From: Aldrovandia affinis
Lineage: Eukaryota; Chordata; Actinopteri; Notacanthiformes; Halosauridae
NCBI GenBank assembly: GCA_029706075.1
Contig: JAINUG010000049.1
Coordinates: forward strand, 2,039,418 to 2,103,417
Length of the DNA stretch: 64,000 bases
Direction of reading: 5' to 3'
Position numbers and translations under genes: made by a program. How positions within the stretch are numbered: position 1 is the stretch's first letter; the number at the start of each line of letters is the position of its first letter. The notes beneath the pieces were generated by a model that was given only the letters and a program-made list of their open reading frames with translations, did no database searches and was not told the DNA's origin. Shown piece by piece: positions 12,575-27,400 of this stretch.

Positions 12575-13215
12575 ATACAGTTCATTTGGAAAATATTGAG
12601 ACCCCTTCACTTTTTCCACATTTTGTTATGTTACAGCCTTATTCTAAAATGGATTAATTCATTTTTTCCTCATCAATCTACACACAATACCCAATAATGA
12701 CAAAGCAAAAACAGGGTTTTAGAAATTTTTGCAAGTTTATTAAAAATAAAAAACAGAAAAATCACATTTACGTAAGTATTCAGACCCTTTGCTATGACAC
12801 TCAAAATTGTACTTATATGCATCCTCTTCCCTTTGTCTCTAGAACTTGATTGTAGTCCACCTGTGGCAAATTCAATTGATTGTACAGGCTTTAGAAAGGC
12901 GCACACCTGTCTATATAAGGTCCCACAGTTCACAATGCATGTCAGAGCAAAAACCAAGCTACAAAATCTGAGCAACTCTCCATAGACCTAGAATTGTGTT
13001 GAGGCATAGATCTGGGGAAGGGTATAAAAACAATGCTAAAGCATTGAAAGTTCCCAGGAGCACAGTGGGCTTCATCATTGTGAAATGGAAGAAGTTTGGA
13101 ACCACCACGACTCTTCTTAGAGCTGGCTGTCCAGCCAAACTAGGTAACCGGGCAAGAAGGTGACCAAGAACCCAATGGCCACTGTAAGAGAGCTTCACAA
13201 CACAACTTTTACTGG
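12575..13215 (+). mobile_element. Degenerate Tc1-like transposon with N-terminal transposase remnant
   Basis: The left part (12575-12790) carries the long AT-rich terminal region of salmonid-type Tc1 elements, including cacattttgttatgttacag and a 'gtaagtattcagaccctttgc' copy. At about 13078-13170 a frame reads VKWKKFGTTTTLLRAG followed by CPAKLGNRARR and a stop. This matches the paired-like helix-turn-helix of Tc1 transposases. The catalytic DDE part is absent. It is a dead, internally truncated copy. Confidence 0.72.
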
Positions 13216-13749
13216 TTTATTTAGGCAAGTTTTAAAAATAGACCATGAAGCCAAGGTATTGCAACGTCCATACCTTGCCATACCCAATTGATGCCTGTGT
13301 TTTATCCAGCAAAGTTTCCAAAGTGGATTCCAAATGGATCTTTACACATGTGAATTCTTGTACCACTTAAATTTAAGGGGGAAAAAAACTGGAAAATGGT
13401 TCAAATATGACAATTTGTATGAAATACAGTTGTCTAAATTGATATTTCATGACATCACATTTTCAGTTATGGTATTTCAAAGTATTTTGGATATTTGGTT
13501 TGTGGGGTGAGACTACATTTTTCAGATTTGGGATATTGGACCCCCAAAATGAAGGGCAAAATAGTGATGGCACTTGATGGACTTTGCTTTTATGAGGGGT
13601 CTACCATTAAGACAACAGAAACAAGTATACAGAATGCCCGAAGAAGAGGGTCCGAGTCCATTTTTTATTTGCCTATATAATTCTCTATGATGCATGAGTA
13701 ACTTAATCTAGTGCAGAACATAATTATTTAAACACCATTTACAAGCCAT

Positions 13750-14060
13750 ATATAAGAACATAAGAACATAAGAATACATAATGATGAGAACGGGCCGTTC
13801 GGCCCATCTTGGCTCATCATGTCCTAATCTAAAGAACATCTAGTACTACATCTAGCCTGGCCTTGAATAGCCCGAGCGTTTCTGCCTCTACTACCTGACC
13901 TGGCAAGCTGTTCCAGGCATTGACAACTCTCTGTGTAAAGAAAAACTTCCTAATATCTGTGCGGAATTTGCCTTTAACTAATTTCCACCTGTGGCCTCTT
14001 GTTCTGCTGACCCCACTTATCTTATGGCTACAGAACTCATTTAAATACTCTGGAGATGTG
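13750..14060. repeat. Fish interspersed repeat with 'ataagaacataagaac' end
   Basis: Begins with ataagaacataagaacataa repeats, followed by gagaacgggccgttcggccc and a roughly 270-bp body. It is widespread in non-teleost and early teleost fishes and probably the 3' part of a CR1/L2-like LINE, but I could not assign the family from coding sequence. Confidence 0.55.
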
Positions 14061-14487
14061 CTGTGCCAGTTGTAGAATTATAAATCCATTTAGCCTTTTT
14101 TCAGTGGATGCCTTTCAAGGTACATCACCTCATTACCAGGTGCTTGGTCATTGTCGATTTTGTCTGAGGTAAAGAGAGACCAGCAGGATAGAACGGCAGT
14201 CTATTCAATGAAATTCTGTATGAAAATGACATTGTCAATTATACAGTAAGTAACACCAGTAAGAATGCTTATGCAGCAAATGGATGTTCATGGATGTTTT
14301 GAATTTCCAGTTCTAGTGAAGCATGTTCAAAATATGCAAGTTTGTTACAATGCATGTTATTGATATTTGTGGATCTTTTAAAATGTCATGAAATGATTTG
14401 AGATGTTTGTAAATAAAGTCACATTTGTACAACATATGTATAATGTCTTGCTTGTTTAACTTAAGGCCAGAGATTTTATATACTGTA

Positions 14488-14506
14488 TGTATATATATAT
14501 ATACAG

Positions 14507-14568
<62 letters not shown>
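14488..14568. repeat. (TA)n(TG)n compound microsatellite
   Basis: Two short TA runs around a cag, followed by about 23 TG units. The polar His-Thr frames it produces are not genes. Confidence 0.92.
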
Positions 14569-15186
14569 CATATACGTATAATGTATAAATAGCATACATT
14601 TGTAAGAGTGCCTCACACTTTTGTAGGCCTACTGAAATTAAATTAGATTCCATTTATATCTTTGCCTTTCATGATATTTTTAGCCTTTAAATGTATGTTA
14701 AATATTATCTTCTCTATACAGCTTTCAGAAATGGTTTACAGAAATATTATAATTTCAACCAGCTCCTTAAATAAATACAGAAGGGAAATAGTAAAATAAC
14801 TGTATAAATACAATTTGTCCATAATATTGGTAAGTCTAATCAGATAAAATATCTTCTTTGTGCAGAAAGACAGATGTGTCGTGGCATTTTGGGTTGCGAT
14901 ATCCTCTTATGTCATAAAATAAATGTTGTGATTCTGAAAAATAAAACACAAATCAGTGCACAGATTTTCAAGAACTGCTTTTCTTTCAAATACGATTGTC
15001 ACACACATACAATACAAATATGTGTGGATATAATACTTTCCTCACATAGAATACTCTGCTGAAAATAATATAAACAGTCAAAGAAAAAAGATGAAGTGCA
15101 ACTAAAATTCATAAAAAATATAAAAACCTTTATAAATTAAATAGCCAGAAATATTCTTGAAACTTTGGAAACATGATTCCACTTTG

Positions 15187-15206
15187 CCAAAAAAAAAAAA
15201 AAAAAA
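15187..15206. repeat. Poly(A) run
   Basis: About 18 consecutive A on the plus strand, within the expected 3' UTR of f8 (poly(U) in the transcript). Confidence 0.8.
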
Positions 15207-15326
15207 GAGTGGTTTATGTAGGCTGACAAAACATGAACAGCGATCTAGAACAGTCACCATTAGCATTGTGGCTGGCCAGTCTGCTCCTGAATGCAACTGC
15301 TGAATTGTCCATCTGTGGATTCAGAG

Positions 15327-15476
15327 CTACTGCTGCGTGTTACAGCCCAAGAACTCCAGACGCAAGGCAATGTCATTGTACCAGCCTTTGGGCTGGATCC
15401 GGACATATCGGGCAAAAAGTGGCGGTTCAAATACGTTCAGCGCCTCTTCGTAATGGTCGCTATTTCCTTCGAAGAC
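15327..15476 (-). CDS. f8: f8 exon 26: end of C2 and stop codon
   Basis: Encodes [33 protein letters not shown] and [14 protein letters not shown], then TAG at 15329-15327. The closing Cys pairs with the C2 opening Cys in the family. Confidence 0.96.
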   Translation of the reverse strand, partial: VFEGNSDHYEEALNVFEPPLFARYVRIQPKGWYNDIALRLEFLGCNTQQ

Positions 15477-18400
15477 CTTGAACAAAATAGAAAACCGATA
15501 ACATTTACGTCATTTTCCTGGTAACAGATTAGGTTTGTTGTTCTGACATTGCTACTGTGAAACACTTAAAGGGCTGGGGGGATCAACATTTGAAATTCCC
15601 CTTAAAACGACCAAAAAAAACATTGCTCTTTTGTGGATTGCAAAGTAAACTGTTGTTTAGGGAACAAAAGGTTTCAGGGAACAAGACCGCTTTTTTGCCA
15701 GCAGCAATGCTTCCCTGTAGCCTTTTCCTTCCTGATGGCAGAAGCCAAACAACCATATATTGTACCAATATACTGTATACTGAGTATTCTGTCAGTGGTG
15801 GCATTTCTTGATTGGTTAATTGTGTCATGTGGTTTATGTAATTTTAAATCATTTCAAAGGTAAATTTACAAAAACGTATCAATGCATATTTGAGATAAGG
15901 TCCATTAATCCTCCTACTTGCAGTTGATTAATTGTGATAATTTGAGTCTGTGGTGGCAAGGCAGGTGCTTAGGGTGTGCAAGTTGTACCTTCTCTCTTGG
16001 TGAGTTCTCTTCCAGTAGGGTGGACCAGACTCGGCCATCGTTGCTGACCGACACGGTGAACTCGGTCACCATCATGGGGGTCAACATGGACCGAGCCCCC
16101 TGGGTGATGATGCCCGTCACTCTCTTTACCTCACGAAAGTCCACCTGGAGCCACTCATGGGGGTTGTTGGTCTTGGAAGAGAACAGCACAGGTGAAAAAA
16201 ATCATTAAAAAAAAATGATGGACACTGGACACTGTTTTCAGGGATAAGAAAGACAGAAAGAAAAAGACTGTCCACTGGATCTACAAGGGCTACAGGGGAT
16301 CAGTACCAATAAAGTGGAATACCTTGGGTCTCCAGGCATTAGCACTGCCATCTAAGTTCAGTCGGGCCAGAGAGGGGCTCCAGGCCAGGAACCAGGTCTG
16401 CAGAAAAGAGGAAGCACTGATCCTGTCATTCGTAATCACCGTCTTCTCCATTCCCATTGGCAGAGAACAGCCTGGAAATGTAATGACACACAAAGTTATG
16501 AATATACCATACCAGCCATCCTGTTTGGAACATTTCAGAGAGAAATGTAGAACCTTTTAACTTGGCTTTACTAACACGTAACGTGTTGTTTTGGAACGCT
16601 TCATGTGATTATCAAATTCAGTCATGCAATAATAAATGCATATTGATGGTTGCATTGAATATATTAAACTCATGGCAGGGGGCAAAGGTCACAATCTGGT
16701 CTAGCTCATACGGGTTCAAAAGGGTGAACAGTCGGGACGTACTGTTTAAATCGCAGCCGAAGAGCTCCAGGCGAAGAGTGGCACGTTTCTCAAATGTCAC
16801 AGGATTCACCCGGATGTATCGGCCCATTATTGGAGGAGAGAAGTAATTCTCCTTTATGCTCGAACCGTCCACATTTCCTTTAAATACCTAAAAGGGAAAA
16901 CATCAGTAGCTGGTCGTGAAGGGGAAACAGCGCACCGCATTCATTGCTGTTTCATAACACAAAATCGGCACCAGGATTGACGAACCACAAACCCTGGAAA
17001 ATAAATCATAGTTATCAGTTGCATAATGTCTGGGTTGCTGACCTGTTCTGGTTTGGTGCTGTTTCCCTTGTATGTTTTCCAGGTCTCCTGGTCTATGCTG
17101 TAGGAGAGGGTGAACTGCACCACAAAGCTTTCTGAGAGTCTGTGAGTTGCCCCCTGAGTGTGAACTCCATGGAGCAGCATGGGCCTCAGCAAGTCCACCT
17201 GACAAGTGGAAGAAGTCTGTTTTAACAATACCGGCCAGTTCCCATTATTCTTCTTTCCTCTGGTATCATGAATGAAAGTGAAGGCAGTCTGTATCATGGA
17301 CAGATGTACGCTATTTGATATTTTAAATTAGAAGAACATCCATTTTATACCAAGTTTGAAAACGTGTTAGAAAATGTAATGTTCTGACCCGTTCCTACTT
17401 TGAAATATCTGTCTGTGTTGAATAGACAGGGTTACAAGGGAATGGCTCTTTGATGGGTGTGTACTGTCAGCCTGAAGACAACGAGTGATTGTTGTTTGCA
17501 ATGGTTGATCACTTGTTTTCCATAATATTTATGAAGGTAAATTTTAAGGTAGGAGACCATACAGGCAACCAGACAGTTGGCTTGGCTGGTTGGCTGGTGT
17601 GACATGCCTCTTGGTCCTGAATGTACATAGTCCACAGCCATCTTCGCCCTACTTACTTAGGCCATCAGCAAGCAGCTTTTAACCACCAAGGCAAGCAGTG
17701 AGCAGAAGGACACAACTTGACAATCATTACACCATACACTTCTGTGTGATGTAATCATTGTGAATGAATCACTAACAGAAAAGGCACAAGCGGCACTGTC
17801 ACACGCCATGTGACAAATCCCTGGATGTGAGCAGAGCAGCCGAACGTAAGGTGTGGCAGTGGAGTGGGGTTTGCCAGTCTCCGGACCGGATCTTTATTTC
17901 CATCTCACTCCCGGACCCGGGAGAGAGAAACAGCAGGAGAGCAGGTTAAATAAAACAAACAAAGCACAAAGTGTTCATCCTATTCACCGCAAAGCTTTCA
18001 GGTGAAAACAATTAGCTAAAATAACAAACTAAAATAAACAAACTAAATGAACAAAACTAAATTAAATCCCACCTCCTCCAAGGGGGGAATCCCCTTCTGG
18101 TGAACAAACAATGAACACAGACAATCAGCGGCTTTCCACACATCCACATAGAACAGGACACCGCGCCTTGACCAACAACTGATTCCCCACTCGCTCCACC
18201 TGCTCTTAAATAGGCGTACTTTCTGTCTGGCTCAGGTTGGACTCGTGAGGCAATCACCTGTCTATCATTCACACACCCAATCACAATCACTCAACACCAA
18301 ACAATTCACATACACCACACCTACTCACATTCTCACACACAAACACAATCAGTCAAGTGAATAATCACTTGACATCCACACCAATTAACATTGATTGAAT

Positions 18401-21400
18401 ATTGACTAATTATGCCCTTTGGAACAACCTTCCGGGCAACAGTCTCACACCCTGCGAGAGTGCCAAACCTGCCCCCGGAAGGTTCCACTGGTCAACGCCC
18501 TCCACAAGCACTTTCTGCCTTCACTATCCAAAAATGAAGAGAAGTAAATAAAAAAATAAAAAATGTGTACATCTTTCAAGTCTCTGTAGGTTTGTGAGAA
18601 TTTTTAAAGACCATGATAGGGATTGTGCTTAAGTCGCCATACTGCATGAACCTGGGCCAGACGGTCACACAAACAACACACAATGATTAATACCACGTCG
18701 ATTACATTTTTAAACCAAAACAGTGAGGATAACTAACATGAGACATGTGATAACCCTAAATGAAAAAGGTCTGTGCATTGTAATTTTTTCATATTGGTGT
18801 TGGTTTTTGAAGAGTTCATACTCTGTACCTGAATCCAGGATTTCGTGTTGGTGTCACTCCAGGCGTTGATTGATCCAGACAGTTCCAGCCTCGCCAGTCT
18901 GGACTCCCAGTCCCCTGAGGAGAACGAGATGTGTACCCTCAGCTCAAACCAGGGTGCAGGGTCAAACCAGGGCTGATATTCACTCAATAATGTAAATTCT
19001 AACCAGAACAATTTCTAAAGCTTTAGAACCAGCATTGCATTGAGTTAAAGTGAGCTCAAGATTACTCCTAAATCAATTAAAATTTAGGAGGAAGTTAGGA
19101 GTAAACTTAGGAATGAAAACTTAGTAAAACTCATGAAAAGTCCCAAGGATGTAAGAGTATTTGTAACATCTATTCTGTAAATACTTTGAACTGTTCCTGT
19201 TTATGGATTTATTTACAATATTTAAATATGTTTGTTCAAATTGAAATGCCTTTGATATTTCTTTTCAATATTTTTAGCCAATACATATTGTCAAACTTGT
19301 CAAATTAACCGGTTTACCAAAAAGCTGCTTTTCTTCAAAACTGTAGGTATTATTGGATTATTTGTCCCTTATTTAATGACAACTAATATTAATTCAGTGA
19401 TGAGCTCAGACAGTGACCTTGACACTGATGCATCTATCCGTTAGTTTCAGTTTCCCATACCATAGTGGCCAGAGTCCGTGATCTGAGAGTCTAATATCCT
19501 TCCTGTCCGCATTCCCAGTGGTTCAACACACTCTGAAAGAGAAGCACTTCAACTTACTGAACGGAACACATGACATCACCATGCCCCCAAGCCAAATTTC
19601 ATCCAAAACCACACGGGGGGTGTTTCAGAGATGTTTCCTTCTGATTGTATGTATATTAATGTATATTCCTTCATGCCATCTGTTTCCAGAATGGCCGACT
19701 ACTGTTTTCTTCAGGTACACACAAATCAGTTACAGGAACTAGCTCAAGGATATTTTGAAATCTCTACACCTTTGTCCACAGTCCAGTGCTAATGATAATT
19801 ATACTTGCAGTGGATAGGGTGAAAGAATCTCTTGAAAATGCTACTCAAGTTTATGTTATGTTAACATGGATGATACGTAATCAAGCAGGGTTAGAACTAG
19901 GAGTACTGATTAAAACTAGTGTAGAAGTAACTGAATACACTCTCCAGAAATTACTTAAAAATATAAAGTCCAAAGTTTACCCACAAATTGCCAATTATGT
20001 AAATGTTGTCTAGCAGGTGAGCCTCGGGCAGTGTAACGGTAAAAGCATTCGCCCAGAAAGCAGGTTGCCCACTGTAGCCGTGGTTCGAAACTTGTGGGGG
20101 AGGGTGAATTTAAGAAACAGAGGGTATAATTGGCCACCAAATTGGGAGAACACATTATTTTTTTCAAAATGTGTACAGATGAAACAGCCAGGGCTCTGTG
20201 GTTGAATGTAAGGACCAGGTAAAGACCTGCTCAGCTGTAGTCAATGTGCACAAAATTAAAATATTGCTTTAAAAATGTAAATGCTGACCAGCTCTTGATC
20301 AACTACTTAAATGTTACATCATACAGTGGCAGAGGCCAAAGACACTTCCTTGAAAGTCTGCCATTGCAAGCAGTAAAGGGATGTTTGATGATTGCTCCAC
20401 ATGAACTGAAAGTGAAGAAAGACCAAGTGTCATGACTCATGAAATCATGCCATGAAATCATTGTCATTACAGAAAAGATTGTTAAGACAAATTTATTGAC
20501 TCATTCTGGACACTGACAATGTCCCAAATCGGACAAATGTTTCTGGACACTGATGTTTCAGATTGCCTTTTCCCAAAATGTGTGTACATATAAAGTGTCT
20601 ACTACATCTCCTGGGTGACATGTTTCACAAACCTTCCAACAATTTCTAAAATGTATGAAAAGCAGAAGGACAGCATTAATCAGAACTATCTCTCAGTAAC
20701 CTTCAAGTAGTTAGCATTGTTGCTACTATTTACCCAAAGCCCAAAATATAATATTAATAAATAGGCTGGTTCTCTAAATTGTTCTCTTCTTGGACTTGAG
20801 CCATGTGGAACTAATAAAAGGACTTCACTGGCAGCCATTTACAGTGGGTATAAAAAGTATTCACCCCCCTTTGACATTTTTCACATTTTATTTTCCTTCT
20901 TTATCGAATCAAAATGGATTTTATTGGGATTGCTTGCCACTCACAAAATACTCTATAATGTCAAAAAAAAGAGAAAAACACCCAAACTTTCTTAATTAAT
21001 TAGAAATAAAAAACAGACAATAATTGATTCCACAAGTATTCACCGTCAATTTAATTCTTGGTATAAGCACTTTGGGAAAGTCTCTCCCAGGTTTGCACAT
21101 CTGGACACTGCAATTTTCACCCATTCTTCTTTACAAATTTGCTTGTGCTCTATGAGGTTGGATGGGGACCGTTGGTGAACAGCAATTTTCAAATCTTTCC
21201 ACAGATTCTCAATGGGATCTAATTAAATCCATTTTGATTCCATGAAGTAAGAATGTAAAATGTGAAAAATTCCAAAGGAGTGAATACTTTTTATACCCCC
21301 TGTAAATATTGATGCTGAGATCCTTTGATTGTGGGAAAGTGTTCAGCAAATACATTGCCTCAGCGAAACAAGCTAAAAAAATAGTTATCAATCTCCCTTC

Positions 21401-24400
21401 TTGAGTACAAATGGGAAAACAAGTGCGCAATCAATGACATTAGTTACAGATATTGCTTGGAGGGATGCTGGTTACAGTATGCTACAGTTATGACAGTTAG
21501 TTTGCTTGATCACAGTTAGCAAGTTAAAATGAGTTGTGTCTGATCTTGACCAAATGTTGTAATTTAAATTGTTTTGATCTTGACCAAATGATTGTAAAAA
21601 TAGGTTGACAAAATTGAAGTGTCTTAATTTTGGGCCACCACGAGCCACCAGAACAGCAATGTGCCTTGGCATAGATTCTAGTGCCTGGAACTCTATTGGA
21701 GGGATGCAACACCATTTGTGTTAATTTGGTGTTTTGTTGATGCAGCATTGCTCCAGAATCTCCCATGAGTGATCAATTGGGTTGAGATCTGGTGACTGAG
21801 ATGGCCATGACATATGGTTTACATAATTTTCATGCCCATCAAACCATTCAGCTATCACTCGTGCCCTGTGTATGGGGGCATTGTCATCCTGGACCACTCT
21901 CATCAGGATATAAATACCCTGGATAAAGGTGATCACTCAGCATGGCTTTGTATTTATTGGCATTTACCTTGCCCTCTAAGGGGTGAGTGGACCCAATCTA
22001 TGTCAGGAAAATACACCCACACCATAACAGAGCTGCCAGTATCCCTACTAGTGTTTCCTTTATTTTGGAAGCTATGTGTAAATCCACAAAAGTATTAAAT
22101 AAAATTGCATATTTAGAGCACAAAAAACCTTCACCAAAGCTGTAGCAAAGGAGAGCAAAGTGCAATAAATTATTTTGGAACATGCCAGGTGGTACTAATT
22201 ATGTGTTTAATAGCATGTTCAGGCAAATAAGTCACCACACTGCGGAATCAGTTTACATGATGAATCACCACAGCACAAGAAACATTGCCCTATGGCTACT
22301 ACCACAGACACCAGTGCTGTTGATCGCGGTGAAGGCTGCAAAATTAACTTAGCCCTAGACATTTCACAGCTTAATGACCTTTCATTTACATTTCATTTAC
22401 AACAACAAAGACTAGAAGGCCACTTTGAGGACAGACAGAAAGCCAAATATGTATTGGGGGTGATGAGCTCAGTTAAGCATTAGATTTTTCCATGCTGTGG
22501 ATAAAACAAGCTAAATAATGTATTGATATGGATGTTATGAGTTGTTATTTGCAAACAATTATCCATGATTATTAATTACTACAGAACAATATTTCTGAGG
22601 TCCAAGTCATCAGCCTTCTTGGAAAGGAAAAAGCAGGTAAATGCACACCTATGATTACTTTTGATACGAAAAGGACTCAAAATGACAAGCGAGCATTTCT
22701 CACCACAACATTTCTCACCAAAACAACCAGAAACGAACCCCTAGAACAGCTACAGACAGAATTACTTCCGCATTACAACCAGGAACAAAATGTTTAAAGT
22801 GAAATTAACTGGTGGAATAAAAGGTACAAGCCACTTTTAAAATGTATAGAAGTAAATTCCAAAATATGCCCAAATTAAAATGCATAATAAAGTAAAAATC
22901 CAGAAAACAATATTTATACAGTTACCTCCATTGCTCAGAGATAACGCACACATTAATGATAGGATTCAGTTGAATGGTGGCGAGATGAATACCAAGAACT
23001 TACTGGAGTCGTAGACCAGGAGCTTGGCCCTCATTCCTGACAGCTGATGCTCTCCGATGGTGCACTCCACCATCCAGGTGCCCACCATGGCCGGCCTCAT
23101 CTCCACCGTGCCAAACACGCCTGATCGGGATGGTTTAAAACAAAGGACAGAAACTCTCCCATTCAGTTAAACCACATCTCATGCCCATATGTAGAAAGAA
23201 ATTCCAGCTAAACCTCTTATCATGCCCATAGTTAGAAAAATTAACATTCACAGGGGTATAATTGCATGGTAATAAATGTTGAGCTGAAACTCATCAGTAT
23301 TAAAAACATTAAAGTGTACAAAGTTTGAAATGTACTCTTTATGTTTTATAGAATAAGATGTCCACAATGGCATCTGTTGTGTTATTAGTCTTGCCATTTT
23401 TAAATGCACTCATTGTAAGTCCTTCTGGATAAGAGCATCTGCTAAATGCCTAAAATGTTAAATATCAGCATTGGTTCCCATTCAAAATAAGTCTTTGACC
23501 CTGTGGATTCTGGTAAGGTGATAACATGCTGCATGGCAGGAGGATGTTCTACTGCTGAGCCGTACATGGTGTTCCATTCTTCCTACCCCGTTTCTCCTGA
23601 ATTGCAGACATTACATTCTCAGCGAACTAACCCGTGTCTCAAAAATCGTGCTCTCATTCATCAAACCGATGAATGCATCGTGACGTGAAAGTGCTGGTAG
23701 CTGTCCGGTAATGGTAAAGAACCAGTAGCTTTAATGTAATCATTTGTTTGGTTAGCAGACACACTGGCAGATACATTTACACACTCTGGGTGTACAAACC
23801 TCAGCGCCCCACCTGATGCTTTGTGTAACTAGCCCAACTTCTTAACCACTATACCTCATTATTATACTTTTTTTAGACTTTCTCTTTCTGCTTTTTCCCA
23901 CATTTTTTCTCCCAATTTAGTAGCCAATGACATGTCATGTCAGTTATCCCCTCCCTCGTATTGAGAGCTCGCTGCCGTAGTCCTGAAACCGGTAGCAACA
24001 TGCACGAAGCACCGCCTCCTCCAAGCCGGAACCCGCCAGGCCGTCACTGTAACTCTGGGGTGGACAGCCAATTTCCGCCCCCTAGAGGCACTCCCGGCCA
24101 GAGCCAAAACTGGTGCGACCTGGTGGATTCAAACCCCGGTCATAGTGGGCAGCATCAGACGTTCTCAGGAACACCGCAACACCACTCAGGAGGCCTCACT
24201 ACACCTCATTATGATGACAAAGGGGTAACACGTGCACTGTGATGGTAAGGCTGCATGCTGTACTTACCAGGGAACAGGTTGTAGATGCCCATGCGGTGCT
24301 CCTGATCCCTGCGGACAGTAAAGGGTAGCCCGTGGAAGTGGACGGCGTGGAACTCCCCATTGCTGCCCATGTTGAGCAGGTGCCAGCGCACCAGATGGTG

Positions 24401-27400
24401 CTGTGCCACCAGCAGGCCTGGCAGGGACTCTGCCACGTAGCCGTTGATCGCTGAGAAGGAAAAAAGGGAAATCTTGCTCAATTTGAGTGCCCTTCCCAAC
24501 AAGTAGAAAGCTGCCCCCTACATTCATGATAAATAGACCGATAGGGGCCCCGAGTTTGGATTTACAGGAATTGCCAGGTGCATGGATTTAAATGGCCTGG
24601 TAAAAATCTCTCATTCAATAATATGTGTATGAAACACTACCTCGATGACTGAAAATGATCCATATTGCAATTAGTACCCAGAGTACCCAGAAACCCCTCT
24701 TGATTGCTTATGATTTAACTGGACACAAGGCAGGTCTTTCAGAAGAAAGAAATATATTGTACCATTAACATATTCACAAACTATGCACATACTTTATACA
24801 GTATGCACAAACTGCTCATTGACCAATTGTTCTGACAAGTTCAACTGCCATCGTTCTGCAGTTGTGGTGTTATTGGTGATAAGGAAGGAGGTTCGACTCT
24901 GGTCTAACTTTGTTATGAAGGTACCATTCTCAGTCATCAAGGTAATGTTTTATACATAGCAATAGGGTTGCAAAAAAGTGGAAAGTTTCTGGTAAATTTA
25001 CAGTAAATTTCAGATACATGTCCAAGGGAACTTTGGCTTGGGAATTTTGCCCATCAAGAAAAGCATTTAAAATCATATTTAAAATGTTTTTTTTACAGGG
25101 CATCACAAAATTAAAAACAGAGCTGGAGTATTAAATAATTAAACTATTTTGTGTTTGCTATATATTTATTTCTTCTGGTTTTTATAATCACACAGTTCTC
25201 TGTGTCCTCCTGACAAGGTGGATGAGCAGATAAGGAATGTCCTCCCCCTGTTGGTGATGCAGCAGCCTTCACACACAATCGTTTTGATAAAGTTTGAAAA
25301 GTGTTTTCATTTGTATAGAACGGTACATGTCCTATGATTATAAATTCCCATTAAATCCCCCAAATTCCCATGCATTTGCATCAAAAGTGTGGCTGGCCGT
25401 GTAGTATAATGGTTAGGGAGCTGGGCTTGTAATTCAGAGGTTGCAAGTTAAATTCCCAGGTAGGGCACTGCTGTTGTACCCTTGAGCAAGGTACTTAACC
25501 AGAATTGCTTCAGTAAAATATCCACCTGTATAAATGGATTGTATGTAAAGAAATGTAAAATGTGTAAGTCGCTCTGGATAAGAGCGTCTGCTAAATGCCT
25601 AAAATGTAAAATGTTAAAGTTTGCTGTTTGGAAACTTCCTGGAATTTTGCAACACTGCATAACATACGATATATCACATGAAATCCAAAATACAGAGACA
25701 CTCTTTTGTGCATTAATAACAAAGATAATTTGATAATTGATAATTGATCATTTCATAATTGATTAATCTAGTATACATCGGAAACTAAAAGTGGCAGGTC
25801 ACTGTTTCAGTCTAAATAACTTTAGTCAGAGTGTTGTCTATCTAACCAAGCAACACAATTATTCTATATTCATGATTCACTGTAGGCGAGTTTCAATTTG
25901 GTAAAATCTCAGGAAATAGTTTCAAACAGAGTGAGTCATAAACACATGAACTCATCATTAGTCACCTGTGGCAATGAGCGTTCAGCTGTAATCAAATATC
26001 TATAACGAAAATACATTCTGTTGTTCATTCAAATACATTCTGAATCATGTAGAAATTGTATTCCCAAAAAATGATCAGCCTGTTGGAGAATGAGAAACTT
26101 TATAACGGGACTCCAGTTGTCATGCACTAGTCAACTCATGTCAATCCACTGAAATCCCACCTCAGAAGTTTAACCAGCTGGCTGCAAAAATAATAACAAT
26201 ATTTAAGTTTTGAGATGAAATAATAAATACTTGACCAATCATTCAAGGCATTCAACATTACAAGTGATGTAGTTCCCTTTTGCCCTGTCCAGCGGTAAGG
26301 AAACAGAGATGAGCTCTGACCCTTTCACTTTCAGTTTCATCAATATACACAATACAATGTCGAATCTTACCGGCAAACTTGTTGTTAATTTTGAACCAAG
26401 GATCGTCATTTCTCACATGGCAGGGTGGTCTGCAAAACCTTCTTATGTTCTCTTCTAAGTACCAACTCTTGGTTTCGTCAAACACGGTGAAGAGGAGAGC
26501 AAACTGCTGGATGCCTGGCTGGAGGTTGTAGAAGGGGCGGAGGGTGCCAGGCTTGCACACAATCAAGGGGCCGATGAGTCCAGAGTGGATATCTTTCTCC
26601 TGTTATGAATACATACAATATGCATGAGCACGGATCATGTTACTATTTCACTTAAGAGCTTGAAAAATCTCATTTGTGCTCGTAAATTACTCTTACACTG
26701 CGAATAATGTGATTGCTTTAGTTTGAGGGTTTATGTGCTCATGGTTATTTAAAAGGTTTGTTTTCCTACATTCCCTTATGTACTCCAACCTTGATACTAC
26801 ACAGCACAGAACGACAGACATTCCATAGACAGAACAGTGCAAGCAGTGATGCCATACCTTTGTGATGACATTGGCACAAACTGGAAAAAAATCCTGTATT
26901 TGTGTGATTTTTAGAGAGCCAGCTTGAGGAGAGAGGATTACCATGTTGAGGTTTGAGTAGTAAGCCCCAGCCTTGCAGTCAAACTCCTTGGAGGAGGGCC
27001 CTTGCCTCCGCGTTATCTTCCACTTGAACACGCGCACCTCGTTGGGCTGGACCGCCTCTCCGTTTGGTATCCTTTGGCTTTTGTCATAAACTCCGTGCAG
27101 GTCGAAAGAGTACGGCCTGGAGGCGAGATTCTTAAAAGTAACCTGAAACAAAATGCATGAATTACATTTGGAAGCTCCCACCCTGGCAGTCATCCCAGTT
27201 GACTAATAATTATTTGAGTAGTGCGCGCGTAAGTTATCATCGGACAATGGTATTCACGATATTGCCCTGTGCACTCACGATGACGAGGTCGTTGATCTCA
27301 GCCTTAATCATGGGCCCCATGATTCCCAGGTGTTCCTCCAACTCTCCTCGAATTGCCGGGTACTGGAAGTCCCTGTCTAGATAAGACCGGAACACTGCTT

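Larger units (their letters stand above)
5843..15326. other. Intergenic region between the TNF-ligand exon and the 3' end of f8
   Basis: About 9.5 kb with no gene I can support; open frames here are short and resemble no family I know. The 3' UTR of f8 must extend leftwards from 15326, but I could not fix a polyadenylation site. Recognisable contents are SINE tails, a possible hAT element, a Tc1-like element with remnants of transposase, a widespread fish repeat and microsatellites, listed separately. Confidence 0.6.
19533..23003 (-). other. f8: f8 intron 19
   Basis: A 3.5-kb intron containing a SINE fragment, a Tc1/mariner MITE and a degenerate Tc1 transposase, each listed separately. Nothing in it looks like an additional exon. 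Confidence 0.7.

Noticed and set aside
14456-14653. 65-codon minus-strand frame rich in Thr-His.
   Set aside because: Translation of the TA/TG microsatellite.
25389-25460. Possible functional tRNA gene (A and B boxes present).
   Set aside because: The cloverleaf is degenerate and is followed by a SINE body and tail; it is the head of a SINE.
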